A DNA stretch of 64,000 bases from Salticus scenicus (GCA_963930645.1 OZ005654.1:270608282-270672281); one strand, 5' to 3'; positions 1-10,640 are shown, counted from the first letter of the stretch. Numbers and translations: made by a program. The notes: generated from the sequence alone by a model not told the origin.

Positions 1-151
1 ATAAAACATCGTGTAATATATGGAGAAAAATACTCAAACACTCTATTATGTTTTTCTCTCGTTTGTTTGTTTAACAACTCCTCTTTCTTTACTTTATCTA
101 CGAAACTGTTAATTACTCAATGTTCAGAATGTCGAGTGAAGTCACTCCAGA
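1..151 (-). mobile_element. Family A hairpin-tailed element, 5' end only (cut by window edge)
   Basis: Closely matches the stretch 1600-1751, the 5' end of the complete family A copy next door. It shares the ATGGAGAAAAATACTCAAAC block and the GTTTGTTTAACAACTCC block. On the minus strand it ends as an A-run followed by TCTGGAGTGACTT, the signature 5' end of family A. The rest lies outside the window. Confidence 0.7.
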
Positions 152-751
152 TTTTTTTTTTTTTATAACTGTTAAATACTGGTCTACTTCAGAAGGCTTC
201 CTTAAAATAACCCGTATTTATATATTTTAATGTCGATCATGAAATGAAGCAACTCTTAGCTTCCTTCTGTTTAGAATTTCTTAGCTAATTTTCTGTAGTC
301 AAATAAATTCCCAAAAGTTGGTGATTGTCAAAATTCCCACGTGTAAGTTAGGAAAGGTGAAAATAATCAATTTAAAGCATGTAAGTGCAAAAATATTATT
401 AAAAAAAAAAAAAAAAAAAAAAACTGCTTTCAATAAAAAATATATAATAGGGAAAGACGGGGTACAATGAATCTTCATTACTATTAAAATCAGCCTGATT
501 TGCACAGAAAGTTGCAGTTCTAATATATATTATACATCTATGTGTTCCAGTTACTGGTGTGAGTTGGATACATTCGCACTTCGACAACACTAGCAAAAGA
601 AGATTATTCATTTTTTACCATTGAAACTAAGTTTTATTACAAAAGTAATTTTTGTTTTTTCCTTGTTGTTATATATAAAAATGTTTTTTTTTTTTTTTTT
701 TTTTTTTAAATATTTGTGTATATAAATATTAAACGTTTTAACATAGTTTTT
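152..751. other. AT-rich stretch without genes
   Basis: Contains poly-T (154-164), poly-A (about 402-423) and poly-T (about 684-708) runs. The only recognisable piece is GACGGGGTACAATGAAT at about 458, which resembles the inverted-repeat end of the pogo-like element at 3971-4948. I see no coding or RNA gene. Confidence 0.5.
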
Positions 752-1751
752 ACTTTCCGAACACTATAGTGAGGAAAGTACTGTAATCATGTTAAAAATC
801 CGAATTTGAGATTTTGATATTTCTATACGTTTCGAGATCCCCTGAGTCCGTTTTCACTATTTTTGCGATGATGCATATATGTGTGTGTGTATGTATGTGT
901 GTATGTCTCTGAGTGAACACGCTAGCGGCTAAACGCTTTGTTGGTATGTATATTGTAAGTCACCATAGTACGAACCCTATTGATTTTGGTGAATCTAGCA
1001 CTTATAGTTTTTTTACAGGGATACAAAGAAAAATTCTTTATCATTATGGCGTATGGGACCAAAATCTTAAACGTGCGATAGCACCTAAACGCCTTATTCA
1101 ATTGAGCAAAAAATTTATACACATATTATAGGTCACAGATATTCAATCTGTATAGATTTTTGAGAATCTAGCACTTATAGTTTTTTTTTTACAGGGACAC
1201 AAAGAAAAATTCGTTATCATTATGGCCTATGGGGCCAAATTTTTAAAAGTGTGATAGCGTCTAAACGCCTTATTAATCTGAGCAAAAAATTTTTACACAT
1301 GTTATAGGTCACAGTTGCACCAACAGTATAGATTTTGGTGAATATAGCACTTGCAGTCTTTTTACAGGGACACAAAGAAAAATTCTTTATCATTATGGCC
1401 TATGGGACCAAATTTTTAAAAGTGCGATAGCATTTAAACGCCTTATTCAATTGAGCTGAAAAATTATATGAATATTATAAATCACTGTTGCACTAACTGT
1501 AAGCATTTTGGAGAATCTAGCATTTATAGGGTTTTGTAGGGACACAACGAAAAATTTTTTATCATTATGATCTATAGGCTCAAAGTTCAGTAGCGTTAAA
1601 TAAAACATCGCGTAATATATGGAGAAAAATACTCAAACACTCTATCATGATCATGGTTTTCTCTTTTTTGTTTGTTTAACAACTCCCCTTTCTTTACTTT
1701 ATCTACAAAAATGTTAATTATTCAATGTTCGGAAAGTCGAGTCACTCCAGA
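752..1751 (-). mobile_element. Family A hairpin-tailed element (HINE-like), complete copy
   Basis: Read on the minus strand it starts at TCTGGAGTGACTCGACTTTC (near 1751) and ends in a hairpin at 752-779 (arms ACTTTCC and GGAAAGT around the palindrome CACTATAGTG). The motif ACTTTCCGAACA occurs at both ends, as a subterminal inverted repeat. Between them are about four degenerate units of roughly 170 bp (GGGACACAAAGAAAAATTC ... TAGGTCACAG), then a TG-rich microsatellite (880-905) and the block CGTTTCGAGATCCCCTGAG. Subterminal repeats, tandem units, a microsatellite and a terminal hairpin are features known for Helentron-associated DINE-1/HINE elements; the assignment is inference. ORFs inside it are repeat-derived. 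Confidence 0.65.
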
Positions 1752-1852
1752 TTTTTAGGTTGATTTCTTTAGAAATCGACCTATTGCAATCACTTCGTTT
1801 ATCTATATATATTGTATATCTATCTATCTATCTATCTATCTATAATGAAAAT

Positions 1853-3030
1853 TTTGTCATCACGATAACTCCCGAAATAATACTCGAAATCGAACCAAAT
1901 TTGGACAGTGAACTGATCTTATGAATATCTTGGATGAGTTCGTTAACCAAGTTGCTCCGACTTTTTGTTTTCAAGTGGCAGCCACTTGAAAATTTCTAAC
2001 CTACATTGTAAAAAGCGTATTTAAAGCAAGATTTGCTTGAATTTTTATGTAAATCTAGACTACATAAGGGTCTAAATGAACTTTATTAATGAAATTTATC
2101 TGCCACTTTTGATAAAGTGGCGAATATCTTAAGTTAAGTGGGGCCACTTGAAATCAGGCTACCACTTGAAAATTTAAAATCAAGATAACTTCCGAAATAA
2201 TACTCCAAATCGAACCAAATTTGGACAGCGTCTTAATTTGTGTTATGAATGTCTTGGATGAGTTTCTTAACCAAGTTGTTTCACCATTTTGTTTTCAAGT
2301 GGAGACCACTTGAAAATTTCAAATTCAAATTGTAAGGCGTATTCCGAATTTGTTTGAATTTTGATGTATACATAGACTATATAAGTGTCTCAATGAAGTT
2401 TATGAATGAACGTATCTGCTATTTTTAATAAAGTAGCGGATATCTTAAGTTAAGCAGGGCCACTTGAAATCAGGCTACCACTTGAAAATTTAAAATCCCG
2501 ATAACTTCCGAAATAATACTCCAAATCGAACCAAATTTAGACAGTGTCTTAACTTGTGTTATGAATGGCTTGGATGAGTTTCTTAACAAAGTAGCTCCAC
2601 CATTTTGTTTTCAAGTGGAGACCACTTGAAAATTTCAAATTCAAATTGTAAGGCGTATTCCGAATTTGTTTGAATTTTGATGTATACATAGACTATATAA
2701 GTGTCTCAATGAAGTTTATGAATGAACGTATCCGCCATTTTTAATAAAGTGGCGGATATCTTAAGTTAAGCAGGGCCACTTGAAATCAGGCTACCACTTG
2801 AAAATTTAAAATCAAGATAACTTCCGAAATAATACTCCAAATCGAACCAAATTTGGACAGTGTCTTAACTTGTGTTATGAATGTCTTGGATGAGTTTCTT
2901 AACCAAGTTGTTCCGCCATTTTGTTTTCAAGTAGAGACCACTTGAAAATTTCAAATTCAAATTGTAAAAAGCGTATTCCGAATTTCTTTGAATTTTTAGG
3001 TATACATAGACTATAAAGTGTTTCAATGAA
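1853..3030. repeat. Tandem array, about 315-bp units
   Basis: Four successive units begin near 1860, 2178, 2496 and 2810, each with GATAACTTCCGAAATAATAC, GAACCAAATTTGGACAG, a CAAGTGGAGACCACTTGAAA dyad and AAGTGGCGGATATCTTAAG. Later units are nearly identical and the first is more diverged. A degenerate unit reappears at about 3550-3900. The array forms the body of the family C element. Confidence 0.85.
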
Positions 3031-3039
3031 GTTTATTAA

Positions 3040-3525
3040 AGAACTATGGATTTTCTCGCCAATAGTCGCCAAAAAAGTCGTCAAGTGGAAAAGTCGCCAA
3101 ATTTGGCGCCAAATCCATTTTCTGCCATATTGGAGCTTTTTAATGCGTTTTTAAGGAAAAATTAGGCTATTTTAACGTAAAAACAAACTAGAAATGCAAA
3201 AAATTAACATTTAATCAACTTACTAAGCCTCTCTCAAAGAATTTGTTTGAATTCTGATGTATACACAGACTATACATAAACTATGTATACATAATGACAT
3301 GATGTATACATAAACTATGGATTTTCTCGCCAAAAGTTGCCAAAAAAGTCGCCAAGTGGAAAAGTCGCCAAATTTGGTGCCAAATCCATTACCTGCCTTT
3401 TTGGAGCTTTTTAATGCGTTTTAAAGAGAAAATTAATCTATTTTAACGATAAAACAAACTAGAAATGCAGAAAATTAACATTTAATCAACTTACTAAGCC
3501 TCTTTGAAAGAATTTCTCAAAAAAA
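3040..3525. repeat. Two direct repeats, about 265 bp apart, inside family C
   Basis: The block ACTATGGATTTTCTCGCCA ... GTCGCCAAATTTGG ... CCATT ... GGAGCTTTTTAATGCG occurs at about 3044-3240 and again at about 3312-3510, both followed by AACTTACTAAGCCTC. A poly-A tract follows the second. Confidence 0.75.
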
Positions 3526-3970
3526 AAAAAAAAAAAAAAAAAAAAGAATTATTTTCAAATTTGCAACAATATCTTAGATTAATTTGTTCACTGAGCAACT
3601 TTCTCTGCCATTTTGATCCAAGTGGCAGCCACTTAACTTTTAAACACGATGACTTTTGAAATTCTGAATTAATTCCAACTATATTTGTACAGTAGTTTTA
3701 TCTCACAAATGCATTTGATATATTTGTCAACTTGGCCCACCATCTTGTTTCCAACGCCGACCACTTGAAAATTTTAAATTCACATAAAAAGGTATTTATG
3801 AACCGATTTGCTTAAAACTCCACATGTAGATAGCCTACATCAATATTTCTACTCATTCGTTAATAATTTGTAGCCGCCATTTTGAAACAAAATGACGGAT
3901 ACTTGATAAAGAAAAAGAAATCAACCTACCCTTCCGAATAAGCCGGAAGGACTTGTTTATTTAGTAATCT

Positions 3971-4948
3971 CAGTGCGGGGTAACAATGAAACACTTGAAG
4001 ACGAGGTAGAACGAAACATGTTTCATTTTACTCTAAGTGAATACATTTCCTTGAAATAACATGTCACTGGTAAATATAATATTATTGGTATAATATAACA
4101 TATCACTGGTGGTTACTAGTAAAAATAAAACACTTTTATTCAGAGGAAATAGCAAAATGTCGATTGTTTAGTTACTGTTCATGCACCATGCATTAGCTCA
4201 ACCAGCAGGAAATTCATTTCTCCTTAAGAAATAAAACTTTACTTGAAGGCTATTCCACGAAAAGACAGAACAGTAGGGAAACAGATAAAAAAAAAAAAAA
4301 GTTCTAATCACGGTAATAAAAAAATGTTCCCGTTTATAAATTAAAAGGAAGGGGGGGGGGGAGAGAGGAAAAAATTCTCAAATTAAACTTAGCCTACTTG
4401 AGGCTCTGAAGATGCCGATGTTCCAGATCCATACTGTTATCCAGCTCCAGCTAATGATCGAAGTACTAAGAAAGGAGCTTGCAGAACAAGCAGTATCGGT
4501 ATAAATAATTGTGTTTAATCAAGGAGAGTAAACTGAAATGTAAGGAAATGTATACTAATTAAGTTCCTTTTTTGTATTTTTAAGGATTTTTTTAATTTAT
4601 TATTATTATTATTTAGCTCATTGTGTTCTAAAATATTCATAAAAAAAGCCGTTATTTGGTAAAAATTAGAATTTTTCTTGAATTGTTTGGAGTGTTTTAC
4701 TGTAGCCCGGTATATGTTTCATTGCGCCCTAGCATGAAACACTGTTGACATGAAACACTATTAGACATTTATTTTTTTTTGTTAATTTTCACGTACCAAG
4801 ATATTGTTTAGAAACAAATAAAAATTTATTTAGATGGGTAAAATACTAGATTATCAGAGTGCATTAATTACATTTTTGTGAGTGCAAAATTGTGGCTAGG
4901 AAAAAATAATTAGTAAATTTTGTTTCATTGTACCCCGTTTTCCCCCAT
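3971..4948. mobile_element. Non-autonomous pogo-like DNA element
   Basis: The left end CAGTGCGGGGTAACAATGAA is matched in reverse at the right end (CGGGGTACAATGAAACA on the minus strand, about 4920-4948, continuing to GGGGGAAAACGGGG). ATGAAACACT copies recur inside both ends. The right end abuts TA; I see no matching TA on the left. An open stretch at about 4400-4500 has no recognisable domain. The G-rich ends recall the pogo-like element at 60850-63967. Confidence 0.5.
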
Positions 4949-5189
4949 GTATAAGATATTGAATAAAAAAATACTTAATACCTAAAAAAGTTCTTTAAAT
5001 TTATAATTTTTAATTGCATAGAACAGATCCATTTAATTAATGAATTTCAGATATTTTCTATCATTTACTTCTGTTTATTTTAATTAGAAGTGTTAAAAAT
5101 GGGGCATAGTTTTCCTTTTGTAAAATAACAATGAGTTTACATAATAATAATTCATCATTACAATGATCAAACACAATGAGGAAACTTGT

Positions 5190-5525
5190 CTACAGAATTA
5201 CACATTACCTACTACATATTTTTAAATTCTATTTTTAGATCCAGAAAAATTCACAACCGTTAAATATTTTCATAAGTTGATTTTTTAATAATTTTTAATA
5301 TTTCAGAATAGCTGTAAAGTGAGAAAAATGAACTAACTGCATTTTTTAGCTTTAAACTGAAATATTAAAAATTTTAAAAGTAAATTTTTGGAAAACAAGA
5401 TCAAATCTGATGATTCTGAATATGAAAAAAAAAAAAAAAAAAGTACATTAGGTGAGGAGTAATTCTATAAACAAATTCCGCCATAGAATAACATAAGCTT
5501 TAGCTGTCGGCGAAGGTTAAAGATG
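5190..5525. repeat. Decayed foldback related to the TTAA MITE at 20216
   Basis: The left part (ACATATTTTTAAATTCT ... ACCGTTAAAT) and the right part (TCCGCCATAGAATAACAT ... GCTGTCGGCGAAGG) match the two arms of the element at 20216-20647 in order, but with many differences and a poly-A inside. Ends and target duplication are not clear. Confidence 0.35.
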
Positions 5526-5994
5526 AAAATTTTTCATTTCTTTTCGAATAAAGATTTAGTCTTGCGGATGAATTATTATTTAATTATTTAACTTCATAAT
5601 TGCTCGACAGTCATCCATAATTCGAGTGGTATTAGGGGGACCGTAAAATAATGTCGTTTTTATGCATGCTGATATTCGGTTGTCATTTATCAGATCATTT
5701 TGTGCTTGAACTGGTGCCAAAGACATTTCAAGGTTAGAGTAACTTTTGTACTCGTAAATTATTAGAGCTAGATTTTTTTTTTTCAATTTATAGGTAAACG
5801 GCAAGGAAAATAAAAGAAGAGGTACATATCCGGCATTTTACACTTTTTCAATTTTGAAAAGGTAATAACAGTTGCTACAAAAATCATTTGTGATGTTTAT
5901 TCAAGTGCATTAAACCTTTGTAAATGCTAAAGGTGGTTTTTAAAAGTTGAAATTCGGTAATTTTGATCTTTCTGACTCATGTCGATCAGGGTAA
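5526..5994. other. AT-rich stretch without genes
   Basis: I see no coding similarity or repeat structure here. The short ORF on the minus strand (5580-5804) has no family features. Confidence 0.4.
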
Positions 5995-6845
5995 AAAACA
6001 ACTTTAGACAATGACATTCAAAGGGCGGAAATGGAAGCAGATCCGTGTCAAACAATCGAGAAACTTTCAAGCACTCTTAACCAACCTTGGTATATCATCC
6101 AAGAACATTTGTAGCAAACTGGTAAAATAAGCAGAGCAAGGGTTTGGGTCTCGCATAATCTTTTCAAGGAAACAAAGATAACAGATCGAGCGCATGGAAC
6201 TTATTGCTTCAGCAGCACAATACAGAAGCGTTTATTGATCACTTGATTTCTTGAGATTAAAAGTGAGTTTTTTATGATAATCAAAAATGCAAAATGAAAC
6301 GGCTCTCTTCAAATGAATCGCCACAAAGGGCAGTTAAGCCAAGTTTGCACCACAAACAAGAGCTTTTGTGTGTTTGATGGAGTATTTGAGGGGTAGTTAA
6401 CTTTGAAGTGCTAAAATCTGGACAAACTGGAAATGCAGACCTTTACTGTGAACTGGATCGTGTAAACCAATCTTTATTTGAAAAGTGCCCAGTAATTATC
6501 AACAGAAAAGGCATTATTCTGCAAAACGATAATGGAAAATTGCACTTCGCAAGACGAACCCAGAAAAAAAATAATAATAATAATAATGAATTGTGGTGGG
6601 AGGTATTGCCTCACCTACCATACTTGCCCGATATTGTGTCATCGGATTTACATTCATTTTGATCGTTACAATATTTTGTAAGTGGCAAAAACTTTTAATA
6701 TTTAGATGATGTCTAAAATGCAATCTACAGAGATTTTGCTCAAAACTCAATTGATTTTTATCGATCCGGCAATAAAACTTGCACACTAGATGCCAAAAGG
6801 TTGTTGATAACGAGGGTGAATGGGTAATTGATTAAAAATAAAAAC
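5995..6845 (+). pseudogene. Mariner transposase relic
   Basis: Conceptual translation across frames follows a mariner transposase in order. There is an N-terminal helix-turn-helix part (EADPCQTIEKLSSTLNQ, then GKIS and WVSHNL), a degenerate catalytic-domain start (VFYDN), then NRKGIILQNDN, EVLPHLPYLPDIVSSDLHSF and finally IDFYRSGN. The motif order and wording resemble the group containing vertebrate Hsmar1, as far as I recall. The QNDN block stands where family members have HDNARPH. Several stops, frameshifts and an (AAT)n insertion near 6566-6588 break the frame, so it cannot encode an active enzyme. The first ~40 residues and the inverted repeats are not recognisable. Confidence 0.75.
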
Positions 6846-6906
6846 TTCCTAAAAAATTATCTGTTTGAATTTATTATAAAAAAAATGATATTACACTGTT
6901 AAAAAG

Positions 6907-7153
6907 GGTTTCTCAAAAAGGAGCAAAATTGTCTCAAAATAGCTCCGAAACCATATATACTTAAATTTGGAAACCCATGTACTCATTTTTGAGTATACTG
7001 ACATGCTCAAAATTGGGGATATTGGGATTCTTAGTGGTCAACCCCCTTTTTGAGCATGTCAGTATACTCAAAATGAATACATAGGATTTTCAAATTTAAG
7101 TATATATTGTTTCGGAGCTATTTTGAGACAATTTTGCTCATTTTTCAGAAACC
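6907..7153. mobile_element. 247-bp foldback element
   Basis: Arms of about 115 bp pair around a centre at about 7030. For example GAGCAAAATTGTCTCAAAAT at 6921 is the reverse complement of the sequence at about 7122-7141, and TGAGTATACTGACATGCTCA pairs across the middle. No target duplication is obvious. It lies between the two mariner relics and has no coding capacity. Confidence 0.7.
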
Positions 7154-7399
7154 ATTTTCAATAGGGTAATTTTCTGGTCCCCCTAATAGCTTTGACAATG
7201 TATACAAGGAGAGACTAAAAATTTCTTGACTTTGCCCTCTTCGAGTTGAAATAGAAGGATAAATTTGGTGGCAAATGAAAGCTAAATGTCTTGATAGTAA
7301 CTGTACAAATATCAAGTCATTCTAATTTTTACAACATTTTTAATTTGTGTCGAAATGTTTGAACAATGATCAGAAAAAGGAACTACTTAAACATCCAAC

Positions 7400-8065
7400 G
7401 CCATTTTGCTCCATTTTAAAGCTTCAAAGGACTTTCTGTCTAGGTTAGTAACAGAAAACGAAACATGGCATTACATTTATGATTTTAAAACAAAGGAACA
7501 ATCAAATGAATGGTGCCACAGGGGTTCCCTCGTCTGAAGAATTTCTGCACCCATAAAGCGACCAAAAAAGTCATGGCATCCATTTTCTGGGACAAAGATG
7601 GGATCTTATTGGTGGACTTCTTACCTCATTATTCCAGTATAACTGGAGAGTATTATGCTGTCTTCTAGACCAAATAAAAGGAGCAATTAACAAGAAAAGA
7701 CGAGGAAGTTGACCAGAGGTAACCCTTTTTTGAATGACAATGCTCTTGCGCACACTTCTAACGTTGTTGGAGTTAAATCGAACACTTTGGGTTTTCAATT
7801 GGTTCACCATCTCCGTATTCACCTGACTTAGCCGCTTCTGACTATTTTCTTTTTCCCAATTTGAAAAAAACAACGTTTCGAGGACTTTCTAACGTCTATA
7901 ATGCTGCTGAAAGCTGGTTTAAGGAACAAACAAATGCATTTATATAAATGGTCTACAAATGTTAGAACAACGCTGTAAAAAGTGTAAGTCTCCAGGGACA
8001 CTATGTTGAATAAATATGCAATTTCATAATTCTGACACTTTTCTTTTTGTGCAAAGCCAGGAAAT
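7400..8065 (+). pseudogene. Second mariner transposase relic, different lineage
   Basis: Translation in shifting frames gives VTENETWHYIYDFKTKEQSN (the first catalytic motif, VTGDETW in family members), WHPFSGTKMGSYW, FLNDNALAHTSN (second motif, usually HDNAPAH), then a degenerate PPYSPDLAPSDY-like stretch and FFPI*KKQRFEDF. Mariner catalytic domains use D,D34D. The first motif reads ENE here, so a metal ligand is lost. Many stops and frameshifts are present and the DNA-binding half is not recognisable. The motifs differ from the relic upstream, so this is not a duplicate; it resembles the irritans group (inference). Confidence 0.75.
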
Positions 8066-8124
8066 TTTCAGCCTCCCTTCGTACAAAGATGTTTCGGTAC
8101 AAGAACATCTAGGAGAGGTAGAAA

Positions 8125-8487
8125 GCATCATGATGATTCTGAATCACATAATGCAGGGTCAGAAATGCTTTCCTGACGCAGTAGTATAAAAACAGAAGCA
8201 TGAGAAACATCAGAAATAAAAAAAAGGCGCGTAAATGAATATTCGCTTTAATAATGAATGTACATAATTTTTATTGTAAATGAGCACTGCATTGAAGTCG
8301 GTGAAAGAAATTTCGAACACTATCTTTAACTCACGTTTCTTTTGTTCATTTACACTCATCATTAAAATGAATATTCGCTTACATGGTGTTTTTTTATTTC
8401 TCATGTTGCTGTGCACACCATCACGTCAGAAAAGCATTTCCGACCCTGCATTGCTATATGATTCTGAATCGTCAGGATGCTACTTCT
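8125..8487. mobile_element. Foldback element, about 360 bp
   Basis: The left arm (about 8128-8260) and right arm (about 8345-8485) are inverted repeats. Features such as GATTCTGAATCA, GCAGGGTC and AATGAATATTCGCTT occur in opposite orientation on the two sides. Two ORFs (8210-8416 minus, 8280-8501 plus) are by-products of the arms and match no family. Confidence 0.6.
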
Positions 8488-8803
8488 TTTTAAAGTTTTG
8501 AAAGTGATACTGAAACACCCTGTGTGTAGAACAAATTTTTGTCAGAAAGAATTATTGAATTATCTCCAACAAGAGTGGAAAGTAAGTAGGTCATGGTATG
8601 AATCTGGGTCCTGAACCAACCTATCGATTTTTGATAAAGCGCTAAATAGGTACAGAGCATTAGGATGTAAGGATTTAGAATCGAATAATGGTTTGGTCAC
8701 TTTTCACTTTTGTTAAAATGAATTCGAATTTTCGGTCGAAAGTACTTAGATGTACGGCCGAAGTTATTATCCTAATTAATAATAACAGGAGACTTGGCGT
8801 TGG

Positions 8804-9003
8804 AATATTAAAACCCGAATAAACTACTACGTCAGATACGCCAAAGAAAAATATTTGAGATGCATACAGCTGTTTCGGTAGCCTTAAGCATACCGTCTTA
8901 AGCACTGAAGACGGTACGCTTAAGGCCACCGAAACAGCTGTATGCATCTCAAATATTTTTCTTTGGCGTTTCTGACGTAGTAGTTTATTCGGGTTTTAAT
9001 ATT
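8804..9003. repeat. 200-bp near-perfect palindrome
   Basis: The outer 17 bases (AATATTAAAACCCGAAT) and the following roughly 75 bases of the left arm are reproduced in reverse complement in the right arm with a few mismatches. The centre is near 8903, with only about seven unpaired bases. This would extrude as a cruciform or come from a head-to-head insertion of one short unit. The right half contains the hammerhead-like motif annotated separately. Confidence 0.85.
8902..8945 (+). ncRNA. Hammerhead-ribozyme-like motif
   Basis: Core CTGAAGA (8905-8911), one extra C, stem II GGT/ACC (8913-8915 with 8928-8930), GAAA (8931-8934), a minimal stem III closing C-AGCT-G (8935-8940), then TA as the UH cleavage site. 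Stem I is GCA (8902-8904) with TGC (8943-8945). A short stem III with a tetraloop is known for the type I hammerheads of Penelope-like elements. The extra base after the core and the short stems are non-canonical, so activity is doubtful. Confidence 0.4.
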
Positions 9004-10175
9004 ACCTTAATTATTTCATAAAAATGCTTGAAAACAACTTATTTTTAATAATAATGACAGGGGGAAAAATGAATCGATAAATTAAAAACTTCATGCATTT
9101 CAAATGCACTAAAAAAAAAAAAAAAAAAAAAAGAAAGAAAGAAAGAAGTGTCATGTCGAGGTCTTTGCTCTTCTGCTTTATTCGATTTTTACATTAAAAA
9201 ATAAAATGGAAAAAAAAAAAAGGAAAGGGAAAAGAAAAGATGAGTTTTATTTTACGATTATCATTATATTAAACAAGTAATAAAACAGGAAAAGAATCTA
9301 ATTAATTCTATTTTTAACTTTGCCAAACATTATCATAACATAACCATTCAACTTCATACAGTTCAATTTCAACAATACTTTTAACCCACGTGTATTCTGA
9401 GTATCGAGTACCGCGCTGTCTAATAGTTGAGCTGTCGGTTAACGACCTTTCTACTAGTCAATATATGGATTTGTTCCTTTTCCCTCTCACCCCTTTCTCA
9501 GCTTCCACTACATACCTGCGCTCCGTACTATTTGCTCGTATTCTCCGGAACTAGAGTGTCGCTGCCGTAAGCGCCAAGTTTGGCGCAAAAGTGGCATTTG
9601 TAAATACTTCCGTAAGTTTCACAACCGTTGCCACTCCAGACAAAAATAATCCACTCTTTTGCGAAATTCTGGGATAAAATAACTTTAATTTGGAATAACT
9701 ATTTGCTCTTCTATTGTTAAAAATGGCATTTTTAGAGATAATGTAAATTGTTGAAGTTATTTTAAGTGCCTTTTCTCTAAGGAATATATTTCACGAGTTA
9801 AAAATTTAATGTAAAGTACATTTTGAGTTGCTAAAACAATTGAAATGGAAGCATGAAATATTTTTGTAGATTTTTAAAATGATAAAACAGTAAGTGAGAA
9901 AATGCTTTTGTCTGTGTGAACTTCCATGATAAAATGCCTTTATTAGCTTAATGCACAGATAGCAGAAGTAAAACAAACATTTATTAAAAACAAGTATTTC
10001 AATTTTAAATTATGTTGTCTATTCGTAAATATTTATATTTTATTTCATTGGTTTTATGTAATAGAATATAATGGGAAAACAAGAAAACAATACAAACATA
10101 AGAATGTTTAATTTTTAATTTACAATTGAAAATAATCAGCATAAGTATATATAAGCAAAACGACTAAATTGCTGA

Positions 10176-10217
<42 letters not shown>

Positions 10218-10255
10218 AAAAAAAAAAAAAAACCTCAAACTCAAACTTATTTATC
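9004..10255. other. Non-coding stretch
   Basis: AT-rich sequence with poly-A (9112-9132) and (AAT)n (10178-10205) tracts. About 9385-9600 is richer in G+C but I recognise no tRNA fold, exon or repeat there. Confidence 0.4.
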
Positions 10256-10640
10256 TTGTTTTTTTTCTTTTATTTCATTTTGTACGCGCACTTTTTACTT
10301 CCTAATTCAAAATTCATAAAAAAAAAAAAAAAAACTTTCTCGATACTGTCCGTTTCGAAACTGATTATTATTAATTTTCTTTTTCTTTCAAAAAAAAAAA
10401 AAAAAGAAAGAAAGAAAGAAAGGAAAATGAAATTCTGTCAAAAGCAGAATTTAGTTTAGTTCGGAGGACTATTAATTTTTTTTTTTTTTTCGAATTATAA
10501 CATTGCTTTCAAATTATTCAATTATACTTCCGATAAATTTTCGATTTCGATAAATGTCCATCTATCGTAAAACTGGTATCGTAAAAATTCGTAGATTGAG
10601 ACTAATAGTCCCCAATCCTAATATATATATGTCCGGAAAC
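10256..10640 (+). repeat. Dispersed repeat F, copy 1
   Basis: Matches 30584-30990 in reverse complement. Shared blocks in order are TACGCGCAC, a poly-A, GAAACTGATTATTATTAATT, a second poly-A/AAAG tract, GAAATTCTG...AAAGCAGAATTTAGTTTAG, GGAGGACTATTA, a poly-T and CGATTTCGATAAATGTCCA. The 3' part is bounded by GGAGGACTATTA and TAATAGTCCCC in opposite orientation. No coding domain is seen. Confidence 0.6.

Larger units (their letters stand above)
1757..3950 (-). mobile_element. Family C hairpin-tailed element with tandem repeats
   Basis: One end (1757-1781) is a hairpin, GGTTGATTTCT paired with AGAAATCGACC. The other end has AAAGAAATCAACCT (3914-3927), an exact inverted repeat of 1757-1770, followed by a second hairpin at 3930-3950 (CCTTCCG and CGGAAGG). 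The order of hairpin, subterminal repeat, tandem body, TATC microsatellite (about 1815-1842) and terminal hairpin is that of families A, A', B and D, although the sequence differs. No transposase is present. The 3' hairpin lies six bases from the 5' end of the family A copy in the same orientation. Confidence 0.6.

Noticed and set aside
402..423. Poly-A tracts as tails of processed pseudogenes
   Set aside because: A/T runs occur throughout, with no gene-like sequence upstream or target duplications around them.
913..1131. Open frames on both strands across 913-1131
   Set aside because: They lie wholly in family A tandem units; the frame is not kept in the other units or copies.
1853..3030. 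CRISPR-like array
   Set aside because: Units of about 315 bp without short repeats and unique spacers, in a eukaryotic transposon context.
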